Source of the DNA: an uncultured Bacteroidales bacterium
GTDB lineage: Bacteria; Bacteroidota; Bacteroidia; Bacteroidales; JAUNSR01
Length of the DNA stretch: 64,000 nucleotides
NCBI GenBank assembly: GCA_947074145.1
Contig: CAMTOJ010000006.1
Coordinates: forward strand, 1 to 64,000
Direction of reading: 5' to 3'
In this document: positions 52,513 through 61,410 of the stretch, one piece after another
Numbering within the stretch: position 1 is the first letter of the stretch
How the letters are laid out: each line of letters starts with the position of its first letter
The notes under the pieces: model-generated
Seen by the model: only the letters and a program-made list of their open reading frames with translations
What the model was told of the DNA's origin: nothing
Database searches by the model: none
Made by a program: the position numbers and the translations under genes

Positions 52513-54030
52513 ATGGCCGGTTTAAAAGGATTGGTAAAAGATACAGCCTTGTATGGATTAAGTTCTATACTTGGTAGATTACTTAATTGGCTTCTTGTGC
52601 CGCTTTATGTAGCTAAAACAAGCGATTATGAGTATGGTCAGGTTACTCAAATTTATGCTTGGGTGGGATTTCTACTTGTATTATTGACCTATGGTCTTGA
52701 GACCGGTTTTTTTAGATTTGCCAACAAAGATACAGATACAGACGCTAATCTCGTTTATACAACCTGTCTATCATCAATAATCACAACAACTGCATTTTTT
52801 GTTGCTTTGATCTTTATTTTTCTTTCACCTATTGCCGGCTCATTGGGGTATGTAGGGATGGAGAATTACATATCAATGATGGTTATTGTACTTGCTATGG
52901 ATGTAATATGTTCGATACCTTTTGCATATTTGAGGTTTAAGCAAAGGCCTTTAAAATTTGCACTTGTCAAGTTGCTTTATGTTGGTTTGAATATTGCCCT
53001 TAACCTGTTTTTTCTGGTTTTGTGTCCTACGATTTATGGAGGAGAAGATTCTCTATTGAGTCTTGTTTATTCACCACAAAGAAGTCCTGTATTCTATATA
53101 CTTCTTTCGAATCTCCTTAGTACAACAATACAAACATTGTTTCTTTCAAGCGAGCTGTTTGCAATAAAATATAGGTTTGACTTTTCGTTATTTAAAGATA
53201 TTCTTAGGTACTCTTTCCCATTATTGATATTGGGAATTGCAGGGGTAATAAATCAGACAGGAGCACAAATATTATTTGAGATTGTTTATGATGATCCTCA
53301 GACAGCTATGCAGCAACTCGGTATTTATGGGGCTAACTATAAATTTGCAGTTGTTATGATTATGTTTATACAGGCCTTTCGATTTGCATATGAGCCATTT
53401 GTATTTGGAAAATATAGAGATAAGGATAATAAGGAATCTTATATACAGGCAATGAAATATTTTATAATATTCGGTCTCTTTATATTTCTAAGTGTAGGGT
53501 TGTTAATCCCCTTCCTGGCAGATATTCCATATATAGCATCACATCCAAGAATAAGCAGTTATATGACTGGTCTTGCCGTTGTACCTATAATAATGATGGC
53601 TGAACTATTTTTCGGAATATATTTCAATCTTTCGTTCTGGTATAAGTTAATAGATAAAACTAAATGGGGAGCTTATTTCTCTTTGACAGGATCTGTGTTG
53701 ACAATAGGGCTGAACATATGGCTTGTTCCCGTATTTGGATATATGGCCTGTGCATGGATCGCTTTTACCACATATTTCGTGATGATGCTCTCTTCTTATT
53801 TTGTGGGAAAAATCTATTATCCTATCAATTATGAGATTAAAAATGCTTTATTCTATATCTTAATAACTGCATTATTCTATTTCGCAGGGATGTTTTTACC
53901 TATCGACAATCTATATATAAAACTTATTTTTAGAGTATGTCTGATCATAATTTATATATATATTGTTTTTAGAAAAGATCTATCAATCTCTGATATACCT
54001 TATTTAAATAAACTTCATGGCAAAAGATAA
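52513..54030 (+). CDS. lipopolysaccharide/O-antigen flippase (Wzx-type, MATE-like)
   Basis: The 505-residue membrane protein has about 12-14 hydrophobic helices, for example LLNWLLVPLYVAKTS, AWVGFLLVLLTYGLETGFF, YILLSNLLSTTIQTLFLSS and MKYFIIFGLFIFLSVGLLIPFLA. It belongs to the polysaccharide biosynthesis/MOP flippase superfamily. Wzx-type proteins translocate undecaprenyl-linked oligosaccharides across the inner membrane. It is placed after a glycosyltransferase and overlaps the next gene by 14 bases, suggesting translational coupling. Polymerase and chain-length genes are not seen in the window. Confidence 0.9.
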   Translation: MAGLKGLVKDTALYGLSSILGRLLNWLLVPLYVAKTSDYEYGQVTQIYAWVGFLLVLLTYGLETGFFRFANKDTDTDANLVYTTCLSSIITTTAFFVALIFIFLSPIAGSLGYVGMENYISMMVIVLAMDVICSIPFAYLRFKQRPLKFALVKLLYVGLNIALNLFFLVLCPTIYGGEDSLLSLVYSPQRSPVFYILLSNLLSTTIQTLFLSSELFAIKYRFDFSLFKDILRYSFPLLILGIAGVINQTGAQILFEIVYDDPQTAMQQLGIYGANYKFAVVMIMFIQAFRFAYEPFVFGKYRDKDNKESYIQAMKYFIIFGLFIFLSVGLLIPFLADIPYIASHPRISSYMTGLAVVPIIMMAELFFGIYFNLSFWYKLIDKTKWGAYFSLTGSVLTIGLNIWLVPVFGYMACAWIAFTTYFVMMLSSYFVGKIYYPINYEIKNALFYILITALFYFAGMFLPIDNLYIKLIFRVCLIIIYIYIVFRKDLSISDIPYLNKLHGKR

Positions 54031-55411
54031 AATAGACAGATTTGTAAATCTGCTTAAAAGAGCAAGAAACTGGGTAAGGATCTATCTTGATCTTAAACAT
54101 GATCAGGAAGCAACATCTCAGACATATGAGGCAATAGCTTCGGGAACAGAGTTTAGAGGAACTAATCTTTGGGTCCTAATTTTTGCTATTTTCGTAGCAT
54201 CGCTCGGATTGAATATGAACTCTATTCCGGTAATAATCGGAGCCATGTTGATTTCCCCTTTAATGGGTCCAATTCAGGGAGTTGGATTGGGTATAGCCGT
54301 TTCTGATTTGACGTTGGTGAAAAAATCGTTTATAAATCTTGCTGTGGCTACTATATTCAGTATGCTAACATCATGTTTTTATTTTCTTATTTCACCTATT
54401 GATGAAGCAAGATCAGAATTGTTGGCAAGAACGACACCTACAATTTATGATGTGCTGATTGCCTTCTTCGGAGGGATGGCCGGAATTATAGCAACTGCCA
54501 GTAAAGGTAAAGGAAATGTGATACCTGGCGTGGCAATTGCTACTGCTTTGATGCCACCCTTATGTACAAGCGGATACGGACTTGCCACTTTACAGATGAA
54601 ATTTTTTTTCGGAGCTTTTTATCTTTACATGATCAATTGCGTATATATCGGATTTGCAACATGGCTTGGTGTTAGAATACTGAAGATCCCTAAAGTTGCA
54701 ATGACTGATCTTGTAAAAAAGAAAAAGATAATAAGAGCTGTGACTTTTATTGTGTTAATCACAGCACTTCCAAGTATTTATATCACATATAAAATTCTGA
54801 AGGAAAATATTCAACAAAATGAGATAAATAGTTTTGTGTCAAATGAGTTTGATTTTTCTTCAACTCAGGTGATCAAAAAAAATCTTATAACTGATAAGGA
54901 TGGAAGAGAGATATTGGAAGTAACTTTGGTTGGTGAAAATATTCCTGCAGACTCGATTAATATTATATCATCGAAGATGCATTTTTACGGATTGAAAAAT
55001 ATGGTCCTAAAAGTAACTCAAGGATATAATCCGAATAATACGTTAAATCAACAGGAACTTACTACGACTATTGTACAGGATATGTTAAAACATAATCAAA
55101 CGATAATTGATGATCAGAGATCTAAAATTACCGAACTTGAAAGTCAATTGTCGAACTATAAAACCCTTGACTCCATAGGAACTCTTATAGCTCCGGAAGT
55201 CAAAGTTTTGTTTCCTACAATCAATGATATAGCTGTTGCATCAACCTACTTCAATGAGATAGATTCTTTAAAATTAAAGCCAATCACTTTGGCTTTGGTA
55301 TCATCTCAAAAAGTAATATCGGAATCGGAAAGATCGAAGCTGAAAGAGTGGTTGTCTGCCAGAATAAGAAGGAATGATATAGATATAATATTCACTACTG
55401 ATTATAAATAA
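54017..55411 (+). CDS. DUF389 (TIGR00341-type) membrane protein
   Basis: The 464-residue protein has several hydrophobic segments in its N-terminal half (LWVLIFAIFVASLGLNMNSIPVIIGAMLISPLMGPIQGVGLG, VLIAFFGGMAGIIATAS, FFFGAFYLYMINCVYIGFATWLG). This is the conserved DUF389 region. It is followed by a soluble C-terminal part with a helical stretch DDQRSKITELESQLSNYKTLD that looks like a coiled coil. DUF389 membrane proteins have no established function that I can state. The 14-base overlap with the flippase gene implies cotranslation, unusual for this family and worth noting. Confidence 0.85.
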   Translation: MAKDKIDRFVNLLKRARNWVRIYLDLKHDQEATSQTYEAIASGTEFRGTNLWVLIFAIFVASLGLNMNSIPVIIGAMLISPLMGPIQGVGLGIAVSDLTLVKKSFINLAVATIFSMLTSCFYFLISPIDEARSELLARTTPTIYDVLIAFFGGMAGIIATASKGKGNVIPGVAIATALMPPLCTSGYGLATLQMKFFFGAFYLYMINCVYIGFATWLGVRILKIPKVAMTDLVKKKKIIRAVTFIVLITALPSIYITYKILKENIQQNEINSFVSNEFDFSSTQVIKKNLITDKDGREILEVTLVGENIPADSINIISSKMHFYGLKNMVLKVTQGYNPNNTLNQQELTTTIVQDMLKHNQTIIDDQRSKITELESQLSNYKTLDSIGTLIAPEVKVLFPTINDIAVASTYFNEIDSLKLKPITLALVSSQKVISESERSKLKEWLSARIRRNDIDIIFTTDYK

Positions 55412-55472
55412 AAAATAAAAAAAATATAAGATATATAATTGGCAATGAGATGTAGTTCAAATTGAAAATACG

Positions 55473-55506
55473 TTGATAGACTTAATATAAATAAAGATTA
55501 TATTTG
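55473..55506 (+). promoter_or_regulatory. promoter of the first rhomboid gene
   Basis: TATATTTG is at 55499-55506 and TTG at 55473-55475, 23 bases apart (slightly long). The start near 55512 supports the ATG at 55552 rather than the upstream TTG frame. Confidence 0.55.
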
Positions 55507-55551
55507 TGTTGCTCAAATTTATCGAATAATAAAAAGTTAAATAGAAAAATT

Positions 55552-56256
55552 ATGCTTAACGGAAGTATGGGATTACGCAACATTGCACCGGTAACTCTGA
55601 ATTTAATAATAATAAATGCTCTCTTTTTTCTTGCATCTCTTGTATTTCCTCATTTAGGAATCAATTTGACAAGTGTATTAGGGTTGCATTATTGGACTGC
55701 CTCAGATTTTAATTTGGCACAATTTGTGTCTTATATGTTTATGCATGCCAATTTTAATCATCTGTTTTTTAATATGTTTTCTCTTTTCATGTTCGGAAGT
55801 ACTCTTGAAAGAGTATGGGGCGGAAAAAGATTTCTTACTTATTATATCGTATGCGGACTTGGAGCGGCCCTTGTCCAGGAACTTGTATGGATGTATGAGA
55901 TAGCGGATATAATGAAATATGAACAGGTGAATTTAGGTCACAAAATAATCTCGGTATCGGAGTATATTAATAGATTTTTTATAACAATAGGGGCATCTGG
56001 TTCTGTTTTCGGAATTCTTCTTGCATTTGGAATGCTTTTCCCGAATGCCGAATTGTTTCTTTTATTTATCCCTATTCCGATAAAAGCAAAATATTTCGTT
56101 ATCGGATACGGAATAATAGAACTATTCCTTGGAGTAAGTAATTTCTCAGGAGACAATATAGCTCATTTCGCACATTTGGGAGGAATGATATTCGGATTCA
56201 TATTAATTAAGATTTGGAAAAAACAGGATTCCAATAACGGACGTTATTTCTATTAA
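55552..56256 (+). CDS. rhomboid family intramembrane serine protease
   Basis: The 234-residue protein is a six-helix intramembrane protease. The serine motif GASGSVFGILL places the nucleophile at S149, and the partner histidine is in NIAHFAHLGGMIFGF (H208 by alignment). FNHLFFNMFSLFMFGSTLERVWGGKRF is the usual rhomboid L1/TM2 signature. The open frame runs upstream to a TTG at 55504, inside the -7 promoter element, so the ATG at 55552 is preferred; an ATG at 55567 (MGLRNIAPV) is also plausible. A second rhomboid gene starts 18 bases after its stop. Confidence 0.92.
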   Translation: MLNGSMGLRNIAPVTLNLIIINALFFLASLVFPHLGINLTSVLGLHYWTASDFNLAQFVSYMFMHANFNHLFFNMFSLFMFGSTLERVWGGKRFLTYYIVCGLGAALVQELVWMYEIADIMKYEQVNLGHKIISVSEYINRFFITIGASGSVFGILLAFGMLFPNAELFLLFIPIPIKAKYFVIGYGIIELFLGVSNFSGDNIAHFAHLGGMIFGFILIKIWKKQDSNNGRYFY

Positions 56257-56274
56257 AGAGATAAAATAATTACT

Positions 56275-57153
56275 ATGAATGAATTGTGGCAAAATATAAA
56301 AAGGAGATATTTTAACGGGACGGCGTTGATAAGGATTATATTTATTAACGTTGGAATTTTCATTATAGCGTCTATATTGAATATAGGAGGGAAATTGTTG
56401 GGAATGCATCCTGACTTGATTTTCCGATACCTTGAATTACCGTCCAATCTTTTTTATCTTTTGACCAGACCATGGACTTTGATAACATATATGTTTTTTC
56501 ATCTTGAAGTATTTCATATACTGTTCAATATGTTATGGTTGTTCTGGTTTGGTAATATGTTTTTAAGTAGGTTTTCACAAAAACAGCTTGTGGGAGTTTA
56601 TTTCGGAGGTGGGATATGCGGAGGTATTCTCTATCTTATTTTATATAATATCTTGCCTGTTTTTGAAACGATCTCACAGTTTAGTTTCTTGTTAGGAGCT
56701 TCAGCGTCAGTTTTGGCAATCGTAGTAGCCACAGCATTACGTGATCCTAATGACAAAGTAATGTTGATGTTTCTTGGAGCTGTAAAACTAAAGTATATAG
56801 CAATATTTGTTGTTTTACTCTCATTTCTTAATGTTGTATCGGAGAATGCCGGAGGAAACATCGCTCATTTGGGAGGTGCATTATACGGATTTATATTTAT
56901 ATATTTTTGGAAAAAAGGAAAAGATATCACAAAGTGGCCTATCAACCTATATGAAAAAATTATAGCGATGTTTAAGCCTAAAAAGCAGTTTCGGGTTTAT
57001 CAAAACGGAGAGAATATCGATATGCGTTATAACAGAGATAAGAAAATGCAATCGGACGAGATTGATGCTATACTTGATAAAATGAAAAGAACCGGTTATG
57101 ACGGTCTTACAAAGGAGGAGAAGCAGAAATTATTTGATGCAAGTAAGAAGTAA
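56275..57153 (+). CDS. second rhomboid family protease with DUF6576-like tail
   Basis: The 292-residue protein is a rhomboid with serine motif LLGASASVLA (S143) and histidine motif NIAHLGGALYGF (H198). FHLEVFHILFNMLWLFWFGNMFLSRF is the L1/TM2 signature. After the membrane domain a cytoplasmic tail follows, ending DEIDAILDKMKRTGYDGLTKEEKQKLFDASKK, which I recognise as a DUF6576-type tail. The motif Gly-Ala-Ser-Ala instead of Gly-Ala-Ser-Gly is a common active variant. It lies 18 bases after the first rhomboid; the two differ clearly and are probably cotranscribed. Substrates are unknown. Confidence 0.92.
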   Translation: MNELWQNIKRRYFNGTALIRIIFINVGIFIIASILNIGGKLLGMHPDLIFRYLELPSNLFYLLTRPWTLITYMFFHLEVFHILFNMLWLFWFGNMFLSRFSQKQLVGVYFGGGICGGILYLILYNILPVFETISQFSFLLGASASVLAIVVATALRDPNDKVMLMFLGAVKLKYIAIFVVLLSFLNVVSENAGGNIAHLGGALYGFIFIYFWKKGKDITKWPINLYEKIIAMFKPKKQFRVYQNGENIDMRYNRDKKMQSDEIDAILDKMKRTGYDGLTKEEKQKLFDASKK

Positions 57154-57178
57154 TTATTGAAAATTTATAGTTTTAAAG

Positions 57179-58270
57179 ATGAAGATTATAGGTAAGATAT
57201 TAGATGGGATGATGTTGTTAGCCAACATTATAGCATCATTGTTTCTTATAGTTTCCTCCTATTCAGATCATATTGCACCGGATAAATTTATCTATCCATC
57301 TTTTCTTGGTATAATGTTTCCTTTTTTTCTTATACCAATTGTTTTCTTTCTAATATATTGGGCATTCAGAAGAAAAATGTATTTAATACTCCCTCTTATT
57401 ACCATAGCGGTATGTTGGGAGCCTGTAAAAAGATATGTTCCCATTAATGTATCTAAGAATCAGCCAACAGAAAAAGTGCTAAAATTTATTACTTATAATA
57501 CTTGTAGTATGGGGAGATCAAAGGAATTTGATCCGGACAAGGGTAATAATGTAATCAATTTTCTTAAATCTGAGGATCCTGATATTATTTGTTTACAGGA
57601 ATATACTTATCATAAGAATCCGAAATATCTTACAGAGAAACAAATAAGAAAGGAGTTAAAAGATTATCCGTATTATAATTATACCAGAGCTACGACAAAA
57701 CATAACGGCGGGCTTGCTGTATTTTCAAAGTTCCCAATAACTAAGGTTAAGCAGATAAATTATGAAAGCCTTTATAATACATCTTGTCTTTATGAAATAG
57801 ATGTCTATGGAAAAAAAATTACTGTAATAAATAATCATCTTGAATCAAATAAGCTGTCGAAAGAGGATCGCGAATTTTATAATGAAATGATTAAGCATTT
57901 TCAGTCGGAGAAATTAGGGACTTTTAAAAATACACTTATAAGTAAGCTTGCAACAGGTTATCGAATAAGAGCATCTCAGGCAAGACAACTAAAACAAGTG
58001 ATAGATAAGGTTGAAACCCCTCTTATAATTTGTGGTGATTTTAATGATACACCGATATCTTATTGTTACCAACATATACGCGGTGATCTTAATGATGCTT
58101 TTGCAAATACAGGGTTCGGTCCGGGTATATCATATCATGAAAATTTATTTCTTTTTAGGATAGATCATATATTTCATAGTGATCATTTCAATTCTTATAA
58201 CGCAAATATCCATAAAGTGACCTATTCAGACCATTATCCGATGAGCGTCAGTTTAGAACTAAAGAATTAA
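57179..58270 (+). CDS. endonuclease/exonuclease/phosphatase-family membrane protein
   Basis: The 363-residue protein has three N-terminal membrane helices (about residues 10-85: MMLLANIIASLFLIVSS, PSFLGIMFPFFLIPIVFFLIYWAF, MYLILPLITIAVCWEP). They precede an EEP hydrolase domain: TYNTC (N), CLQEYTYH (metal-binding E), NNHLESNKL (H), CGDFNDTP (D, N) and SDHYPMSVSLEL (D-H). Catalytic residues look complete. Members hydrolyse phosphodiesters of nucleic acids, sphingomyelin or phospholipids; membrane anchoring does not decide the substrate. It lies 25 bases after the second rhomboid and is probably in the same transcript. Confidence 0.9.
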   Translation: MKIIGKILDGMMLLANIIASLFLIVSSYSDHIAPDKFIYPSFLGIMFPFFLIPIVFFLIYWAFRRKMYLILPLITIAVCWEPVKRYVPINVSKNQPTEKVLKFITYNTCSMGRSKEFDPDKGNNVINFLKSEDPDIICLQEYTYHKNPKYLTEKQIRKELKDYPYYNYTRATTKHNGGLAVFSKFPITKVKQINYESLYNTSCLYEIDVYGKKITVINNHLESNKLSKEDREFYNEMIKHFQSEKLGTFKNTLISKLATGYRIRASQARQLKQVIDKVETPLIICGDFNDTPISYCYQHIRGDLNDAFANTGFGPGISYHENLFLFRIDHIFHSDHFNSYNANIHKVTYSDHYPMSVSLELKN

Positions 58271-58354
58271 TATGGATTTTGTTGTTAGATAATAGTTGAT
58301 TACATTTATAGTCGAAACAATTTTCTATCTAAACTTAAGATTATATATAAAAAA

Positions 58355-58380
58355 GTCGGATAAATAGCACATTTACCGAC
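58355..58380 (+). other. hairpin upstream of the M3 peptidase gene
   Basis: GTCGG then TAAAT pair with ATTTA then CCGAC around AGCAC. No T run follows, so it is not an obvious terminator; a leader hairpin is possible. Confidence 0.5.
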
Positions 58381-58429
58381 AGTATATCAGCTTCATCACT
58401 AACCTGAATATTATTAAAGTGCAATAAAT

Positions 58430-60529
58430 ATGAAAAAATTAATTTTAACTACTTGTGTTGCAGCTATGATGTTATCTTGCAATCAACAAAAAAACGAGAA
58501 TCCGTTTTTTGCGGAATCTACAGCTCCTTTCGGAGCACCGATGTTTGAACTTATCAAATCGGATCATTATATGCCTGCATATCTTAAGGGATTTGAGGAG
58601 CATAATAATGATATTGCATGTATCATAAATAATAATGAAGCTCCAAATTTTGAAAATACAATCGGCGCTCTTGATCGTGCAGGCGCACTTTTGGGCCGCG
58701 TGGGAATGGTTTTCGGAAATCTTACCTCTGCTGAAACAAATGAGGATCTTATCCGTATCGAGAATGAAATTTCACCATTGGAAACAGAACATTTCGATAA
58801 CATTGCCCTCAATGATAAGTTGTTTGAAAGAATCAAATGTGTATATGATAATCAGGATAAAGAGAATCTGACAGAAGAACAAAAAAATCTTCTTGAAAAG
58901 AAATATAAAGAATTTATTCGTTCCGGAGCATTACTATCTTCTGAAGATAAAGAGAAGCTAAAGGAGATAAACAAATCGTTAGGTTTGCTTTATATTAAGT
59001 TTTCAAACAATGTATTGGCTGAAACAAATGCATTCAAACTTGTAATTGAAGATGAATCACAATTATCGGGATTACCACAATGGGTACGCGATGGAGCAGC
59101 AGAAGAGGCCAATCTTCAGGGAAAATCCGGTAAATGGGTATTCACACTTGCTAAACCGAGTCTTATACCTTTCCTTCAATATTCTGATGTAAGGGAATTG
59201 AGAGAGAAAATGTATAAAGCATACAATAACAGAGGAAATAATAGTAACGAAAACGATAATAATGACGTTATCAATCAGATTCTTAAACTTCGATTGAACA
59301 GATCACAGTTGTTAGGATTTGATACATTTGCCGAGATGGCACTTGATAACAGAATGGCTAAAAAGCCTGAAAACGTATATAATCTTTTGAATAAAATATG
59401 GGATGCAGCATTGCCGAAAGCAAAAAAAGAGGCAGCAGAACTACAAAAGATGATAAAAGCTGAAGGTGGAGATTTTAAACTTGCCGGATGGGACTGGTGG
59501 TATTATACTGAAAAAGTAAGAAAAGAGAAATATGCCCTTGATGAGAGTGAGATCAAACCTTATTTTGCAGTTGATAATGTAAGAGACGGAGCATTTATGG
59601 TGGCTAATAAGTTGTGGGGCATATCATTTAAAGAGCTTAAAGGGATGCCTGTGTATCATCAGGATGTAAAGGTATTTGAAGTTCTTGATGCGGATAATTC
59701 TCATATCGGTATCTTTTATATAGATTATTTTCCACGTCCTGGTAAGAGAGCTGGAGCCTGGATGAGCAGTTATAAAGATCAATATGTTGAAAACGGAGTA
59801 GATATACGTCCGATAATCGTTAATGTTGGTAATTTCTCTAAACCTATTGGAGACACACCATCTTTATTGAATATTGATGAGGTGGAAACTTTGTTTCATG
59901 AGTTTGGGCATGGCCTTCACGGATTGTTGACAAGATGTAATTATCCAGGAGTAAGCGGAACAAGCGTGGCTCGTGATTTCGTTGAGCTGCCTTCTCAGAT
60001 TATGGAACATTGGGCAACACATCCTGATGTTTTGAAAATGTATGCTAAGCATTATCAGACAGGCGAGGTGATCTCAGATGAAATGATTGAGAAAATATCA
60101 AATGCATCAAATTTCAATAACGGTTTTACAACTACCGAACTTGTTGCGGCTGCAATTCTTGATATGGATATGCATACAAGAACTTCTTATGAAGATTTTA
60201 ATGCGACAGAAGCAGAGAAAGAAACAGCAAAAAGAATCGGATTGATAAATGAGATAGCTTTCAGATATAATTCTACATTCTTTAATCATATTTTCTCAAG
60301 CGAGGGATATGCAGCAGGTTACTATAGTTATTTATGGGCAGAGGTTCTTGATGCTGATGCATTTGATGCATTTGTTGAAAACGGAATATTCGATAAGAAT
60401 ACAGCTAAACTTTTCAGAGAAAATATTCTTGAAAAAGGAGGTGGTGTAGAACCTATGAAACTATATAAAAATTTCAGAGGCCAGGATCCTAATCCTGATG
60501 CTTTGTTAAGATGTAGAGGTCTTAAATAA
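58430..60529 (+). CDS. dcp: M3 family oligopeptidase (peptidyl-dipeptidase Dcp-like), lipoprotein
   Basis: The 699-residue zinc metallopeptidase has the M3 HEFGH motif (H490, E491, H494) inside VETLFHEFGHGLHGLLTRC. Further blocks are GTSVARDFVELPSQIMEHW, which supplies the third zinc ligand, and GYAAGYYSYLWAEVLDADAF. The N-terminal helical region begins PFFAESTAPFGAPMFELIKSDHYMPAY, the Dcp/oligopeptidase A signature. A lipobox MMLSC (Cys about 17) follows a short signal, so the protein is probably anchored in the envelope, unlike cytoplasmic E. coli Dcp. It releases dipeptides or cleaves short peptides. A separate gene unit with a strong terminator follows. Confidence 0.93.
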   Translation: MKKLILTTCVAAMMLSCNQQKNENPFFAESTAPFGAPMFELIKSDHYMPAYLKGFEEHNNDIACIINNNEAPNFENTIGALDRAGALLGRVGMVFGNLTSAETNEDLIRIENEISPLETEHFDNIALNDKLFERIKCVYDNQDKENLTEEQKNLLEKKYKEFIRSGALLSSEDKEKLKEINKSLGLLYIKFSNNVLAETNAFKLVIEDESQLSGLPQWVRDGAAEEANLQGKSGKWVFTLAKPSLIPFLQYSDVRELREKMYKAYNNRGNNSNENDNNDVINQILKLRLNRSQLLGFDTFAEMALDNRMAKKPENVYNLLNKIWDAALPKAKKEAAELQKMIKAEGGDFKLAGWDWWYYTEKVRKEKYALDESEIKPYFAVDNVRDGAFMVANKLWGISFKELKGMPVYHQDVKVFEVLDADNSHIGIFYIDYFPRPGKRAGAWMSSYKDQYVENGVDIRPIIVNVGNFSKPIGDTPSLLNIDEVETLFHEFGHGLHGLLTRCNYPGVSGTSVARDFVELPSQIMEHWATHPDVLKMYAKHYQTGEVISDEMIEKISNASNFNNGFTTTELVAAAILDMDMHTRTSYEDFNATEAEKETAKRIGLINEIAFRYNSTFFNHIFSSEGYAAGYYSYLWAEVLDADAFDAFVENGIFDKNTAKLFRENILEKGGGVEPMKLYKNFRGQDPNPDALLRCRGLK

Positions 60530-60548
60530 AGGGAATTAACATAATAAA

Positions 60549-60587
60549 GAGGGGCTGCATCAGATAAGATGTTGCCCCTTTTTTCTT
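60549..60587 (+). terminator. terminator after the M3 peptidase gene
   Basis: GGGGC then GCATC pair with GATGT then GCCCC (one mismatch) and run into TTTTTTCTT. Confidence 0.92.
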
Positions 60588-60659
60588 AAAATTCATTTTT
60601 AACATTGATATTCAATTAATAGAAGATATTAGAGTGGATAATAAAAAAAAAAATAGTAT

Positions 60660-60667
60660 TACCTTTG
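60660..60667 (+). promoter_or_regulatory. -7 element before the PAP2 gene
   Basis: TACCTTTG is an exact -7 match 33 bases before the ATG. No -33 partner seen. Confidence 0.4.
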
Positions 60668-60700
60668 ATCTATTATCATTATTTGATTATATAATTAACA

Positions 60701-61354
60701 ATGTACAGATTTTTACTTATTACCTTTATTGTAACTATATTTTTGATTTCTACCCGCACTCAAATGTTAGCTTCATATCCATGGGATGCAAGGATGTTAC
60801 ATTCAATTAATTCATGTTCGGGTAAAGGTTTGACAAATTTTAATAAATTTGTATCGGATAGCGAGATATTCCTCCTTATCGGTATACCTATTGGTATAGG
60901 TGTTTACGGAGCTGTAACTCATGATGATGCCAAGATAGATCAGGCTTTAAGCATAGGTGTTTCTGTGGTATCGTCGTATGTGGTCTCAACTTTGATGAAA
61001 GTAATAATACAGAAGCAAAGACCTTACGATAAATATCCCGGCTATATTGTGGCGCGGGAACGGGAAAATAGTTATGCATTTCCGTCAGGGCATACAATGA
61101 GTGCCTTCGGATTAGCAACATCATTGACATTAAACTATAAAAAATGGTATATAATAGCTCCCGCTTATGCTTGGGCTTCAGCTATCGGATATTCAAGAAT
61201 GCAATTGGGAGTACATTATCCAAGTGACGTTTTTGCCGGAGCAATTTTAGGAAGTGCCTGTGCTTGGGGAAGCTATGAATTGACAAAATTATGGACAAAA
61301 GAGCGTAAAAAAAGAGAATTCAACTACTGGTTGAAAAATGATGCGCTTTATTGA
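60701..61354 (+). CDS. PAP2-family membrane phosphatase
   Basis: The 217-residue protein has a signal-like N-terminal helix and further membrane helices. The three phosphatase motifs are present: KVIIQKQRPYDKYP (K-x6-R-P), PSGHT and SRMQLGVHYPSDVFAG (S-R-x5-H-x3-D). PAP2 enzymes act on lipid phosphates such as undecaprenyl pyrophosphate, phosphatidic acid or phosphatidylglycerol phosphate. The substrate is not set by the sequence. A C-terminal basic tail (KERKKREFNYW) faces the cytoplasm. The gene is 56 bases upstream of parE on the same strand. Confidence 0.93.
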   Translation: MYRFLLITFIVTIFLISTRTQMLASYPWDARMLHSINSCSGKGLTNFNKFVSDSEIFLLIGIPIGIGVYGAVTHDDAKIDQALSIGVSVVSSYVVSTLMKVIIQKQRPYDKYPGYIVARERENSYAFPSGHTMSAFGLATSLTLNYKKWYIIAPAYAWASAIGYSRMQLGVHYPSDVFAGAILGSACAWGSYELTKLWTKERKKREFNYWLKNDALY

Positions 61355-61410
61355 TTTCAATTGTTTTATATTGGTTTTTTATAACCTCTTTTTATTAAAC
61401 TATCTAAATA

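Noticed and set aside
55504-55551. Upstream extension of the first rhomboid starting with TTG
   Set aside because: The TTG lies within the promoter -7 element, so it would not be in the predicted transcript.
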